Notes under the pieces: generated by a model | Database searches by the model: none | What the model was told of the DNA's origin: nothing | Seen by the model: only the letters and a program-made list of their open reading frames with translations | Program-made: the position numbers and the translations under genes | In this document: positions 1-9,262 of the stretch, in pieces | Numbering within the stretch: the first letter of the stretch is position 1 | Layout: each line of letters opens with the position of its first letter | NCBI GenBank assembly: GCA_035934555.1 | Contig: DASYXT010000073.1 | Coordinates: 1-64,000 of the forward strand | Source: DASYXT01 sp035934555 | GTDB taxonomy: Bacteria; Verrucomicrobiota; Verrucomicrobiia; Limisphaerales; UBA8199 | Reading direction: 5' to 3' | DNA: 64,000 bases

Positions 1-168
1 GATTAGGCACTGCAGGGATCGACGCCGGGCCAGCATGAGCGGCTTTTACGATTTCATGTCCGCTCAGGGCGGAAAAAAAGCGCTCAGCCTCGTAACTGTC
101 TCTAAACCAAAATGGCTACCAGAGTTCTGACTCGGCCATAGCCGTTTCGTGCGTTTCGTGAAAACCCT

Positions 169-198
169 TTGACAAAACCCAAAATCTTTGCTACCAAT
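169..198 (+). promoter_or_regulatory. Possible sigma-70 promoter of the CHRD/PEP-CTERM gene
   Basis: TTGACA at 169-174 is separated by 17 bases from TACCAA at 192-197, which is preceded by TGC as in an extended -10. The -35 is perfect but the -10 is weak. The ATG at 227 follows about 30 bases downstream. This was read by eye and has no experimental support. Confidence 0.35.
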
Positions 199-226
199 GG
201 GAACGCCACGAGAACGTGAAGCACCT

Positions 227-727
227 ATGAAGACTATTTTCGGCACGCTGTTCCTGATCGGCAGTTTCGCCTTGGCTCAAGCCAATCTCCTCAACTACAC
301 CATCAGCATGACCGGCGCCCAGGAGACGCCTCCCAATATCAGCGGCGCTGCCGGCGGCGGCATCGCCACCTTCGACACCGTTACCGACATGATCTCGCTG
401 AGCGTGTTCTTCACCGGGCTCTCCGCCCCGGCGACCGCCTCGCACATCCACGACGGCGCTTTTGGCGTCGCTGGCCCTGTTATTGTTAGCTTTGTGTCGG
501 TGACGCCGAACGCGACCTCCGGCTCGATCGTCGGGAACTTTCTGTTTCCGGTGGCTGATGTTTCGGACCTAATGGCGGGTAACACCTATTTTAATATCCA
601 CGACAGCGTGTTCCCGGGCGGCGAAATCCGCGGCCAATTAGTGCCGGTACTCGTACCCGAGCCATCGACGCTTGCACTCGCCGGTTTAGGTGTGGCCGCT
701 CTCGCCTTCTTCCGGCGCCGCGGGTAA
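227..727 (+). CDS. CHRD domain protein with PEP-CTERM sorting signal
   Basis: A secreted protein of 166 residues. It starts with a signal peptide (MKTIFGTLFLIGSFALAQA). The middle is a CHRD domain, the family first described in chordin, with the typical 'HIHDG' near residues 73-77 and 'HDSVFPGGEIRGQL' near 125-138. It ends with a PEP-CTERM signal: VPEPST at about 143, a hydrophobic stretch, then a basic FFRRRG tail. In such bacteria this signal is processed by an exosortase, so the protein is probably exported and anchored or released at the surface; its binding partner is unknown. I chose the ATG at 227 rather than the upstream TTG at 188 because the signal peptide begins there. No exosortase gene lies in the window. 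Confidence 0.85.
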   Translation: MKTIFGTLFLIGSFALAQANLLNYTISMTGAQETPPNISGAAGGGIATFDTVTDMISLSVFFTGLSAPATASHIHDGAFGVAGPVIVSFVSVTPNATSGSIVGNFLFPVADVSDLMAGNTYFNIHDSVFPGGEIRGQLVPVLVPEPSTLALAGLGVAALAFFRRRG

Positions 728-804
728 ATCCCGCTTTCTCTTGCCCAGCGTTCGCCCGGAATACCGCTGGACTGAGAGTCCCCCCGTGCTACAGTTTCTG
801 CGGT

Positions 805-2028
805 ATGTCAACCGCTACCCCAACCGCTCCGCAGAAGATTAATCTGCGCCGACCCGACATCATGGCCGCTGTACAGGCCGAAGTGCTGTCGCATTATCGC
901 AGCGAGTTGGTCGAGCGGATTCGCGCCAACGGCCATATCCTTTCGGCGGGGGATTTGACTATCAAGCTGGCCAAGGAGTTTGGCTTCTGTTACGGCGTCG
1001 AGCGGGCGATTGACCTCGCCTATGCGGCTCGCCGCGCTTACCCGGACCGCCGGATCTTCCTGCTCGGCGAGATCATCCACAACCCCGAAGTCAACGACCA
1101 GATTCGGCGCCTCGGCATTGTCACCATTGCCGGCAAACCCAAGGACGAGGAGATCAACCAACTCCAGCCGGAGGATATTGTCATTATCCCGGCGTTTGGA
1201 ACCGAGGTTTCCACGCGCAAGAAGCTCGAGGCCAAGGGTTGCTCGTTTGTCGATACCACTTGCGGCGACGTGATGAGCGTGTGGAAACGGGTCCGCCAGT
1301 ATTCGAAGGACTCGGTCACCAGCATCATTCATGGCAAGTCCTGGCACGAGGAAACGATGGCCACCAGTTCGCAGGCGCGCGCCAGCGGCAACGGCCATTA
1401 CCTCGTGGTCTTCACGCTGGCTGAGACCGATTACGTTTGCGATTACATCGTCAACGGCGGCAACAAGGCAGAGTTTCTGGAGAAATTCAAAGGGGCGTAT
1501 TCGGAAGGCTTTGATCCCGAGCTACACCTCGAAGCGATCGGCGTCGCGAATCAAACCACCATGCTTCGCGGCGAAACTGAGGAAGTCCAACGCCGGCTCA
1601 AAACGGCTATGATCCGCAAGTACGGTGAGGCCGACGTGCCGCGGCACTTCCGCTTTTTCGACACCATTTGCGGCGCCACGCAGGACCGGCAGGACGCGCT
1701 CGAGAAATTGCTGATTAACCCGTTGGACCTGCTGCTGGTCATCGGCGGGTATAACTCGTCCAACACATCGCATCTGGCTGAGATGGGCGAAGCCAAGCTG
1801 CCGACCTATTTCATCAAGAACGCCGCCAAAATGGTCTCCGACCAGTTGATTCTGCATTACGACCAGCACAAGCACGAGGAGATCGAGACCCGCAATTGGC
1901 TGCCCCCGGGCCGCGTCACCGTCGGCATCACTGCCGGGGCGTCCTGCCCGAACAACCTGATCGAAGATACCATCCGGCGCGTGTTCGAGTTGCGCGGGAT
2001 TTCGGTGCAGCAGTTGCTGGCGGCCTGA
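805..2028 (+). CDS. ispH: 4-hydroxy-3-methylbut-2-enyl diphosphate reductase (plant/cyanobacterial type)
   Basis: Catalyses the last step of the MEP isoprenoid pathway, reducing HMBPP to IPP and DMAPP with a 4Fe-4S cluster. The three cluster cysteines are visible in family contexts: C62 in EFGFCYGVERA, C153 in DTTCGDVMSVW and C289 in DTICGATQDRQ. HEET at about 181-184 carries the conserved glutamate, and NSSN (317-320) and TAGAS close to the end are also family motifs. At 407 residues it is about 90 longer than the E. coli enzyme. The N-terminal extension and the 'YGVERAIDLAY' style match the longer plant/cyanobacterial subfamily. The protein should be cytosolic. It is transcribed alone here, with no other MEP gene nearby. 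Confidence 0.95.
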   Translation: MSTATPTAPQKINLRRPDIMAAVQAEVLSHYRSELVERIRANGHILSAGDLTIKLAKEFGFCYGVERAIDLAYAARRAYPDRRIFLLGEIIHNPEVNDQIRRLGIVTIAGKPKDEEINQLQPEDIVIIPAFGTEVSTRKKLEAKGCSFVDTTCGDVMSVWKRVRQYSKDSVTSIIHGKSWHEETMATSSQARASGNGHYLVVFTLAETDYVCDYIVNGGNKAEFLEKFKGAYSEGFDPELHLEAIGVANQTTMLRGETEEVQRRLKTAMIRKYGEADVPRHFRFFDTICGATQDRQDALEKLLINPLDLLLVIGGYNSSNTSHLAEMGEAKLPTYFIKNAAKMVSDQLILHYDQHKHEEIETRNWLPPGRVTVGITAGASCPNNLIEDTIRRVFELRGISVQQLLAA

Positions 2029-2065
2029 CCGGGCCGCCGGTGTCGGCGGTCAACCGCAAGAGCAA

Positions 2066-2139
2066 CCACAAAGAACGCAGAGATCCAAGAAACGGGAAGA
2101 ACGTCTGTTTTTCCTTTGTGGTCCTGGGGTTCTTTGTGG
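2066..2139. repeat. Inverted repeat CCACAAAGAAC / GTTCTTTGTGG
   Basis: CCACAAAGAAC at 2066-2076 is matched by its exact reverse complement at 2129-2139, and a partial copy CCTTTGTGG lies at 2113-2121. The element fills most of the gap between ispH and the dGTPase gene. The loop is long and no T tract follows, so it is more likely a mobile palindrome or repeat remnant than a simple terminator. Confidence 0.5.
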
Positions 2140-2161
2140 CAATTCAGGAGTTTTGCGACTC

Positions 2162-3457
2162 ATGCCCAGGACACGCGAAGAACTTGAACAGCTTGAAACG
2201 CGAGAGTTGGCGCCCTACGCGCAGCTCAGCGCCGCCTCGCGCGGCCGGCGCTATCCAGAAAGCCCGCCGGAATGGCGCACCCAGTACCAACGCGACCGCG
2301 ACCGCGTGATTCATTCCCGCGCGTTTCGGCGGCTCGAGTACAAAACGCAGGTGTTCCTCAATGGCAGCGGCGACCACCTCCGCACCCGGCTCACCCACAC
2401 GATGGAAGTGGCAGCCATTTCGCGCAACATCGCCCGCGCTTTGCGGCTTAACGAGGACCTGACCGAGACCATCGCGCTGGCCCACGACCTGGGTCATTCG
2501 CCCTTTGGCCACAAAGGCGAAGCGATACTGGACCGCTTGATGAAGGACCACGGTGGCTTTGAGCACAATTGCCACAGCTTGCGCATTGTCGAGAAGCTGG
2601 AACAAAAGTATCCCCGTTTTCCGGGCCTGAACCTGACCTGGGAAGTCCGCGAGGGCCTGGGTAAGCATTTGACCGCTTACGACCGCCCGGCCGCGCGCCC
2701 GGAGTTTGCCACACCTTCCGCGTCGCTCGAAGCCCAGGTCGCCAACCTCGCCGACGAAATCGCCTACTACAGCCATGACCTGGACGATGGCCTGGATTCA
2801 GGCTTATTGTCCGAAGCCCAACTCAAGCGCGAGGTGCAGGTCTGGCGCCTGGCCGCCCAGACCGTCGAAACGGAATTTGGCCCATTACCCGACGAGTGCC
2901 GCCGCTATTTTATCATCCGGTGCATCACCGATTTGCAGGTCAAAGACGTCGTGACCCATACCGAGGCGCGCATTCAGAAGTCAGGCGTGCGCAGCGCCGA
3001 CGCCGTGCGCCGCCAACCGCGCCCGCTGGTCCGGTACAGCCCGGCGCGCCGTAAGCTGAACCTCGAACTCCGCCGGTTTCTTTACCATAACCTGTACTAC
3101 AACCAGCAGGTCAATGAGCCGCACATTCGCGCTCGGCACATTCTCGAGGAACTATTCGGCTATTACGCCGCCCATCGGCGCGAAATCGGCGCCCAGGCCC
3201 GCAAACGCGCCCGCCGCGATGGCTGGCCCCGCGCCATCTGCGATTACCTCGCCGGTATGACCGACCGCTATGCGATGCTGGAACACCGCAGGCTCTTGGG
3301 AGACGGACCGCGGCCCTTGCCGGAATTCCGAAATTCAGACGCGGATGGCGTGGCGCACCTTACCGCTCCTCTTTCGGCACCAGTGTTACCTGCCCCTCTT
3401 GAAGTTGGATCGATTGCAGCCGGTTCAGCCCCACCGAGGCGCGCGCATTCTCGTTGA
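2162..3457 (+). CDS. dgt: Deoxyguanosinetriphosphate triphosphohydrolase-like HD-domain protein
   Basis: A dNTPase of the dGTPase (HD) superfamily, which hydrolyses dNTPs to the nucleoside plus triphosphate and helps control dNTP pools. The metal-binding HD signature is clear: the first histidine in RTRLTHTMEVA, then HDLGHSPFGH. Further family segments are the 'DEIAYYSHDLDDG' box and a C-terminal 'DYLAGMTDRYA' motif. I chose the ATG at 2162 over the in-frame TTG at 2153 because AGGAG at 2146-2150 is correctly spaced only for the ATG. After the DYLAGMTDRYA motif the reading frame continues about 55 residues with low-complexity Ala/Pro content and overlaps the convergent gene by 98 bases. That tail is unlikely to be part of the catalytic fold. 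Confidence 0.9.
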   Translation: MPRTREELEQLETRELAPYAQLSAASRGRRYPESPPEWRTQYQRDRDRVIHSRAFRRLEYKTQVFLNGSGDHLRTRLTHTMEVAAISRNIARALRLNEDLTETIALAHDLGHSPFGHKGEAILDRLMKDHGGFEHNCHSLRIVEKLEQKYPRFPGLNLTWEVREGLGKHLTAYDRPAARPEFATPSASLEAQVANLADEIAYYSHDLDDGLDSGLLSEAQLKREVQVWRLAAQTVETEFGPLPDECRRYFIIRCITDLQVKDVVTHTEARIQKSGVRSADAVRRQPRPLVRYSPARRKLNLELRRFLYHNLYYNQQVNEPHIRARHILEELFGYYAAHRREIGAQARKRARRDGWPRAICDYLAGMTDRYAMLEHRRLLGDGPRPLPEFRNSDADGVAHLTAPLSAPVLPAPLEVGSIAAGSAPPRRAHSR

Positions 3458-4028
3458 TCGCCGCGGCCAGGTTTAACGTCCGCACCTTGTTCAGGTACAT
3501 CCCGGTCAGAGGTTTGCCCTTAGCCGAGACCGCATCGGCCCGGGCGTCCAGCAGCCCATTTTGAAACTGGACCGCCACCGACATCGTCGCGTTGAGGTAC
3601 CTGCCCCTGAACATCGCAAAACCGAGGTCGGCCAGAGGCAGGCTAACCATTACCGTCGCACGGCCGCGTTCGAGCGATTTCACATAAACCTTGCCCTTCA
3701 TCTTGGCGAAATCCGGGTCCGCACTGATTAAAGCGTTGACCTCTTGCGTCGTCAGCACCAGCGGTTCGGTGGTTCGCCGCGCGTTGACCGCGTCACGAAA
3801 CACATCCACCCGCCGCTCCAATTGCTCCAATTGACCCGGCGCGAGGGCCACCACCGGCAATGCCCGCGGCGTGGTGTCGGTGTAATCGACCACCATCCGG
3901 CGGAAACGATAAACACCCAACAACGCCGCCAACAGTATCGCCAGGAAAAACAGGCTCAGTGTGAAACAACCGTAGAAAAGGCAGCCGCGGCGCGGTTTGT
4001 TGGGTGGCTCGGGCGGAATCGCACTCAT
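3360..4028 (-). CDS. Membrane-anchored hypothetical protein
   Basis: 222 residues of unknown function. After a short cytoplasmic N-terminus rich in Pro and basic residues there is one transmembrane helix at about residues 16-42 (LFYGCFTLSLFFLAILLAAL is its core). The rest is a soluble, probably periplasmic domain with alternating polar and hydrophobic segments and no cysteines or catalytic motif that I recognise. Its 3' end overlaps the 3' end of the convergent dGTPase gene by 98 bases, and there is no obvious hairpin between them. It does not appear to be in an operon. The open frame, a sensible N-terminal anchor and lack of stop codons over 222 codons support it as real. Confidence 0.65.
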   Translation of the reverse strand: MSAIPPEPPNKPRRGCLFYGCFTLSLFFLAILLAALLGVYRFRRMVVDYTDTTPRALPVVALAPGQLEQLERRVDVFRDAVNARRTTEPLVLTTQEVNALISADPDFAKMKGKVYVKSLERGRATVMVSLPLADLGFAMFRGRYLNATMSVAVQFQNGLLDARADAVSAKGKPLTGMYLNKVRTLNLAAAINENARASVGLNRLQSIQLQEGQVTLVPKEER

Positions 4029-4477
4029 CGGACCACACGGGGCCTAGTCTGATTACCACCCCCATTGAGGGGAATGTGGGACAGGAACGTCCTCCGCCAA
4101 GCACACGACCGTGTCTCATTAAACCGCCCATTTATGGGGGGGTGCGACGCCATTAATGAGAGCAATTCCCCGCCTAAGCAATTTGTAGTGCACTGGACCA
4201 CTGGGACCAAATCAGAGCAGAGTCTTTGGCCTCTGACAATACCTGTGTAGCGTAGCGGCCGGGCGGGCAATTTTTGTAAAGCAAAAAACAGAATCCGTGC
4301 AGTCAACTTCCCCCGTTTTTGTTAGGGCTTAAGGGCAGCAACCTCGATGAAGCGGTGGGTCCCTTTACCGGGTGTGAATTTCACCAAGCCGCTGGCGCGC
4401 TGGAAATGCGCCAGAAGGCCGGAGACGGACTTCCTGTACATCGAGCCGTTAAAAAACCACTAACCCGCATCATCCAC
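4029..4477. other. Long non-coding interval, no clear feature
   Basis: This 449-base stretch lies between two divergent genes. I see several short imperfect palindromes (AGGAACGTCCT at 4083-4093 and CCCATTTATGGG at 4127-4138) but no convincing -35/-10 pair, RNA gene or conserved reading frame. An open frame does continue upstream of 4478, back to 4319, but its residues do not look like protein and precede the signal peptide of the next gene. Promoters for both flanking genes must lie here. Confidence 0.5.
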
Positions 4478-6763
4478 ATGAAACACACCCATCTGTTCGC
4501 AGCGTCCATGCTGGGCGCTTTACTGGGCCAGGCAGCGAGTGCCGCACCGAACTACATCTTTTCCACACTCGCCGGCGAGGCCGGTTATGGGTATGTCAAC
4601 GGTTCGTTGGCCGACGCCCGATTCTTCCGCCTCCAGGGCATCACCCGAGACGCCGCCGGGAACATTTACGTCACCGAGGGAACCGAAGCCGATGGGAATC
4701 AGACGATTCGTAAGATCACCCCGGGCGGAGCGGTCAGCACACTGGCCGGCAATCCACTGCGCTTGGGTCATGTGGACGGAGTGGGCACCAATGCGCAGTT
4801 CTGGTGGCCCAATAGTGTGGTCGCCGACCCTCAGGGAACACTCTACGTCACTGATACCCGCAGCCAATTAATTCGGCAAATCACGCCCGACGGCATCGTG
4901 CGCACCATCGCCGGCCGTTTTGACACCTCGGGTGTCAATGATGGGCCGGGTCTCAGCGCTTTGTTCAGCAATCCCGAGGGTATCACGCGCGATCCGGCGG
5001 GCAATCTTTACCTGATGGATGTCACCAGTTCCACCATCCGCAAACTTTCACCCAGCGGCGAGGGCTGGAATGTCAGCACGCTTGCCGGCAGCGGACCCGG
5101 TGCGTCTGATGGCACAGGGACAGCCGCTCACTTTATGTATCCCTCGGCTGTTGTCGCCGACACGGGCGGGAACTTGTATGTCGCCGACACGGGGAATTCT
5201 GCTGTTCGCAAGGTCGCCCCTGGTGGCGTCGTTACGACATTCGCGGGCATTCTTTATGCCCCAGGCTATCAGGATGGCACCGGCTCGGCCGCGCGATTCA
5301 GCGGCCTGAATACCATCGCCGTTGATGCCCAGGGCAACCTGTATGTCGGTGAAGTCACCCGGATTCGAAAGATAACCCCCGGCGCCGTTGTCACCACCCT
5401 GGCCGGAAATGCCGCCTTTGGATGGATCGACGGCAGCGGCACCAACGCACGCTTCGGTTCGATAACGGGAATCGTGACCGACGACGCCGGCAATTTGTAT
5501 GTCGCCGATTCGGATAACAACGCGATTCGGAAGGTCACACCGGCGGGAGTGGTTACCACTGTGACGGGCGCCGGCCCGGCCACGGGCGGCTATCGCGATG
5601 GCGCCAATCGGACCGCGCGATTCAGTGTCCCCTCTGAAATAATCCTCGGCCGCGACGGTAACTTCTATATTGCCGATGGGTCACATACGATTCGCAAAAT
5701 GACACCCGACGGTGTGGTTTCTACTTTTGTGGGAAAGCCCTTGATAGCCGGCAGTGCAGATGGCACAGGCACCAATGCGACCTTTTATGGTCCATCCGGG
5801 TTGGCGATGGACAACGCCGGCAATCTGTTTGTGGCCGATGCCGGCAACTCAATTATTCGGAAGGTGACGCCCGCGGGCGTGGTTACCACTATCGCCGGAC
5901 GCGCACGCACCACGGGGAGCACCGATGGCGCCACAAATCTAGCTCGCTTTTATGGCCCCGGCGGTGTCGCGGTGGACGCAGCCGGCACCATCTATGTGGC
6001 TGACACCGGCAATTATACGATTCGCAAAATCAGCGGCGGCGTCGTGACCACCATTGCCGGGGCGGTCGGGGTGTGGGGAACCGTTGACGGAACCAACAAC
6101 GCCGCCAATTTCAAGAACCCTTTCCGCATAATTTGTGACGGGGCTGGGAACCTGTTGGTGACCGATTACCAAGGCTATCGAGTTCGTAAAGTGCGCCCAC
6201 AGGGGACCAACTGGGTCGTCACCACGTTTGCGGGGCGCAGCATCGGAACGTCAGACGGCTACGCCGACATGAGCCGGTACCCACGAGGGACCTTTGAGAA
6301 TGTCTCCGGAATGGCCCTCGATACGGCCGGGAATCTGTATGTGGCCGACACGATCGCCAATACCATCCGCCGGGTAAGCAATGAGGGAACCAACTCCTGG
6401 GTGCTGACGGTGGGCGGCTTGGCTGATTTCCACGGCTCCGTCGATGCCCCCTTCGGTTTATTCTACCAACCTGAAGGGGTGGCGGTAGATGCGGTGGGGA
6501 ACCTGTATATTGCCGATACGATGAACAACACGATCCGCAAGGCAACCCTCATCGTGCCCGCGCCGACACTGCAGGCGTCCTGGGTTCCGGGCAATATCGT
6601 CCTATCCTGGCCGGCGTCGCTCACCGGCTACGTGGCGGAGGCGTGTCCCGCTCTCGGTTCTTCGTGGCAGCCGCTGACCAATGCCGTTCTCAGCGGAGGC
6701 AACTGGGTTAGTACCAACGCGACGGTCGGGACGCGGGGTTTCTATCGATTGCGCGGGCCCTGA
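4478..6763 (+). CDS. Secreted NHL-repeat beta-propeller protein
   Basis: 761 residues with a signal peptide (MKHTHLFAASMLGALLGQ, then a probable AASA cleavage site). Nearly the whole chain is a series of about eleven NHL repeats of ~55 residues, each with the pattern 'P.G(V/I)A.D..GNLYVADT.N..IRK(V/I)TP.G.V.T.AG', expected to form one or two beta-propellers used for binding. The last ~70 residues form a different domain (LSWPASLTGYVAEACPALGS ... FYRLRGP) seen at the end of many verrucomicrobial secreted proteins; a related tail ends the Ig-repeat protein at 26,241-31,001. I placed the start at 4478 because the signal peptide begins there. Ligand unknown; extracellular or periplasmic location is inferred. 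Confidence 0.85.
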   Translation: MKHTHLFAASMLGALLGQAASAAPNYIFSTLAGEAGYGYVNGSLADARFFRLQGITRDAAGNIYVTEGTEADGNQTIRKITPGGAVSTLAGNPLRLGHVDGVGTNAQFWWPNSVVADPQGTLYVTDTRSQLIRQITPDGIVRTIAGRFDTSGVNDGPGLSALFSNPEGITRDPAGNLYLMDVTSSTIRKLSPSGEGWNVSTLAGSGPGASDGTGTAAHFMYPSAVVADTGGNLYVADTGNSAVRKVAPGGVVTTFAGILYAPGYQDGTGSAARFSGLNTIAVDAQGNLYVGEVTRIRKITPGAVVTTLAGNAAFGWIDGSGTNARFGSITGIVTDDAGNLYVADSDNNAIRKVTPAGVVTTVTGAGPATGGYRDGANRTARFSVPSEIILGRDGNFYIADGSHTIRKMTPDGVVSTFVGKPLIAGSADGTGTNATFYGPSGLAMDNAGNLFVADAGNSIIRKVTPAGVVTTIAGRARTTGSTDGATNLARFYGPGGVAVDAAGTIYVADTGNYTIRKISGGVVTTIAGAVGVWGTVDGTNNAANFKNPFRIICDGAGNLLVTDYQGYRVRKVRPQGTNWVVTTFAGRSIGTSDGYADMSRYPRGTFENVSGMALDTAGNLYVADTIANTIRRVSNEGTNSWVLTVGGLADFHGSVDAPFGLFYQPEGVAVDAVGNLYIADTMNNTIRKATLIVPAPTLQASWVPGNIVLSWPASLTGYVAEACPALGSSWQPLTNAVLSGGNWVSTNATVGTRGFYRLRGP

Positions 6764-6921
6764 CCAATCCCTTGCGTCAAGAGCATTACTTGCAGCCTCG
6801 GGCCTGAAACGCCAGTGGCAGGATGCCGGCGAGTACTTGCAGGCAAGGGTGCCTCCCGCTACTTCGCCCCGCTGCCACTTCGCATTGACATGCGCCCAGC
6901 CGACAAGGAACACTTGCTCTC

Positions 6922-8310
6922 ATGCATGACGATGCCCCCCCGACTCCCTCCTCCGGTTCTACCCGACTGAGCTCCAGCGCTGGCGTGGCTGCAATCGGCG
7001 CGCTGGCCGGAGTTACCTTACCCCAGGTCCATGCGGCCTCTGGCGGGGAACTGCACGTAGCCTTGATTGGTTGCGGCGGGCGCGGCACCGGCGCTGCCGC
7101 CAACGCGATAACCACCCAAGGCGGTCCGGTGAAACTCGTCGCCATGGCGGACGTGTTTGAGAATCGGCTCAGCCGAAGTTATGAAACGCTCAAACCCCGT
7201 CATCCCGACGCGGTCGATGTCCCGCCTGAACGGCAGTTCCTCGGGTTCGATGCTTACCAGAAAGCGATGGATTGCCTGAAGCCCGGCGACATTGCGATTT
7301 TCACCACGCCGCTGGCCTTTCGCTGGGTTCACTTTGGCTACGCGATTCAAAAGGGTTTGAACGTGTTCATGGAGAAGCCGCTGACGGCCGATGGCCCGAC
7401 TTCCAAACGCATGCTCGCGTTGGCCGACCAGGCCGCTGCGAAGAACCTCAAGGTGGGGGTCGGGTTGATGTCGCGCCACAGCCGGCCGCTCCAGGAACTG
7501 CATCAACGCATTGCCGATGGTGAGCTGGGCGAGTTGGTTCTGTTGCGCGGGTACCGCATGCAAGGCGGCGGTGGCAGTGTCACCCGCTGGCCCGGCCAGC
7601 CGAGCGAGCTGCTATGGCAGATTCGCCATTTCCACAGCTTCCTTTGGGCCAGCGGCGGCGCGTTCAGCGACTTTTACATTCATATCATCGACCACCTCTG
7701 CTGGATGAAAAACGCGTGGCCGATCAAAGCGCAGGCGCTGGGCAGCCGGCATTATCGCTATGGCCCCGAGGGCGACCTACGGGTGGACCAGAACTTCGAT
7801 GCCTATGCCGTCGAATACATATTCCCCGATGGCGCGCGAATGCTGATGGACGGACGCGGCATCGTCGGCTGCAATGATCTCTACTCGAGCTATGTGCACG
7901 GCACCAAAGGGTCGGCGATTGTTTCCCGCAACGGCGATTGCGGCGCGCCTTCAGCCATTTTCAAGGGCCAAACCCCGCGCCACTCCGACATGGTTTGGAA
8001 CTCAACAACCCCTCCCGGGCAGCAAGACCCATACGAAAACGAGTGGAACGAGCTGGTCCAGGCGATTCGCAACGACCAGCCCTACAACGAAGCCCGGCGC
8101 GGCGTCGAGGCGAGCCTGGTCACTAGCATGGGCCGCATGGCGGCGCACACCGGCCAGGAAATCACTTACGAGGACATGCTCAACAGCGAGCACCAGTTCG
8201 CTGCCGATGTGGACAAGCTGACGTTCGATTCGCCCGCGCCGCTGCCGGCCGATAAAGAAGGTAAGTACCCCGTCCCCATGCCGGGAATGACCGGCAAACG
8301 CGAATACTGA
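6922..8310 (+). CDS. Gfo/Idh/MocA-family oxidoreductase, exported type
   Basis: NAD(P)-dependent sugar or inositol dehydrogenase-like protein of 462 residues. The Rossmann motif is 'VALIGCGGRGTGAA' near residue 46. 'VFMEKPLTAD' carries the conserved EKP lysine near 150, and 'SDFYIHIIDHLCWM' holds the histidines typical of the exported verrucomicrobial subgroup. The first ~38 residues look like a signal sequence (AGVAAIGALAGVTLPQVHA), but the twin-arginine pair normal for this subgroup is missing: the segment before the hydrophobic stretch reads SSGSTRLSSS. Either export uses another route or the start region has diverged or been damaged. The substrate cannot be told from sequence. It is not clearly in an operon with its neighbours. 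Confidence 0.85.
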   Translation: MHDDAPPTPSSGSTRLSSSAGVAAIGALAGVTLPQVHAASGGELHVALIGCGGRGTGAAANAITTQGGPVKLVAMADVFENRLSRSYETLKPRHPDAVDVPPERQFLGFDAYQKAMDCLKPGDIAIFTTPLAFRWVHFGYAIQKGLNVFMEKPLTADGPTSKRMLALADQAAAKNLKVGVGLMSRHSRPLQELHQRIADGELGELVLLRGYRMQGGGGSVTRWPGQPSELLWQIRHFHSFLWASGGAFSDFYIHIIDHLCWMKNAWPIKAQALGSRHYRYGPEGDLRVDQNFDAYAVEYIFPDGARMLMDGRGIVGCNDLYSSYVHGTKGSAIVSRNGDCGAPSAIFKGQTPRHSDMVWNSTTPPGQQDPYENEWNELVQAIRNDQPYNEARRGVEASLVTSMGRMAAHTGQEITYEDMLNSEHQFAADVDKLTFDSPAPLPADKEGKYPVPMPGMTGKREY

Positions 8311-8397
8311 GCGCCGCAGCATGCTTCCATCGTTGCCAATCGATCGGCGCGGCCCTAAGATGCCTTTGTCCCGAGACCCCGTTGCGGGCCGGGCGGC

Positions 8398-9261
8398 ATG
8401 GCTGAATACAAAGTCAAATTCGAGGTCTTTGAAGGCCCGCTGGATTTGCTCCTTTACCTGATCAAGAAGGAGGAGGTCGATATTTATGAGGTCAACCTGA
8501 CCAGCCTGGCGACGCAGTTCATCGAGTATATCGAGACGATGAGGCTGCTGGATTTGGAGTTGGCGGGCGAATTCCTGGTGATGGCCGCGACGCTGATGTA
8601 CATCAAGAGCCGCGAGTTGCTGCCAGTCGATCAACAGGTCCAGGCTGAGGGCGATGAGGAAGGCGAAGACCCACGCTGGGAACTCATCCGCCAACTGGTG
8701 GCCTACAAGAAATTCAAAGATGCGGCCGCCCAACTGGCAGTCCTGGAGAGCCGCCAGGAAGAAATCTTCCCGCGCGTGCCTGGCAAGCCGGCCTTCGAGC
8801 CGGAACCCGCGCGCCGGTCCGAGGCGTCCTTATTCGACCTTCTCAATGCGGTCAATGGCGTGCTGCAGCGGTTCCAGCAACGCCCCGAGCAGCGCGACAT
8901 TTTCGAGGATAAATGGACGGTAAGCGAAAAGATTGATTACTTGCTCCGTGCCCTTAGCGAGCGGCCCAGCCTCAAGTTCTCTGAACTGTTCGCCGGCGTC
9001 ACCAGCCGCTCCGAAGTGGTGTGCACCTTTCTAGCGCTGCTCGAATTGATCCGCCTCAAACAAATCGCCGCGATCCAAACCGAGGCGTTCGGTGAAATTG
9101 AAATCTGCCGCGCGCCAGCCCCGGCGTTGCCGCCATTGGAGGCCGTCACTGCGCCGCCCGGACGCGGACCGGAGCCTGAAGAAGGCGCCGACGTGGCCCT
9201 CGCCGCGAGCCTCAATGCGGGCGCGCCCACTGCGGCGTTGCACGCTCCTCCCCCTGCCTGA
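8398..9261 (+). CDS. scpA: Segregation and condensation protein A
   Basis: Kleisin subunit of the bacterial SMC-ScpAB condensin, which bridges the SMC head domains during chromosome segregation. The N-terminal family signature 'KFEVFEGPLDLLLYLIKKEE' begins at residue 6. It is followed by the 'FLVMAATLMYIKSRELLP' helix, and the C-terminal winged helix contains 'FSELFAGVTSRSEVVCTFLALL'. The length of 287 is slightly above the usual 240-260 because of an Ala/Pro-rich tail of ~45 residues. The stop codon is one base before the scpB start, so the two are translationally linked. No smc gene lies in the window. Confidence 0.95.
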   Translation: MAEYKVKFEVFEGPLDLLLYLIKKEEVDIYEVNLTSLATQFIEYIETMRLLDLELAGEFLVMAATLMYIKSRELLPVDQQVQAEGDEEGEDPRWELIRQLVAYKKFKDAAAQLAVLESRQEEIFPRVPGKPAFEPEPARRSEASLFDLLNAVNGVLQRFQQRPEQRDIFEDKWTVSEKIDYLLRALSERPSLKFSELFAGVTSRSEVVCTFLALLELIRLKQIAAIQTEAFGEIEICRAPAPALPPLEAVTAPPGRGPEPEEGADVALAASLNAGAPTAALHAPPPA

Positions 9262-9262
9262 C

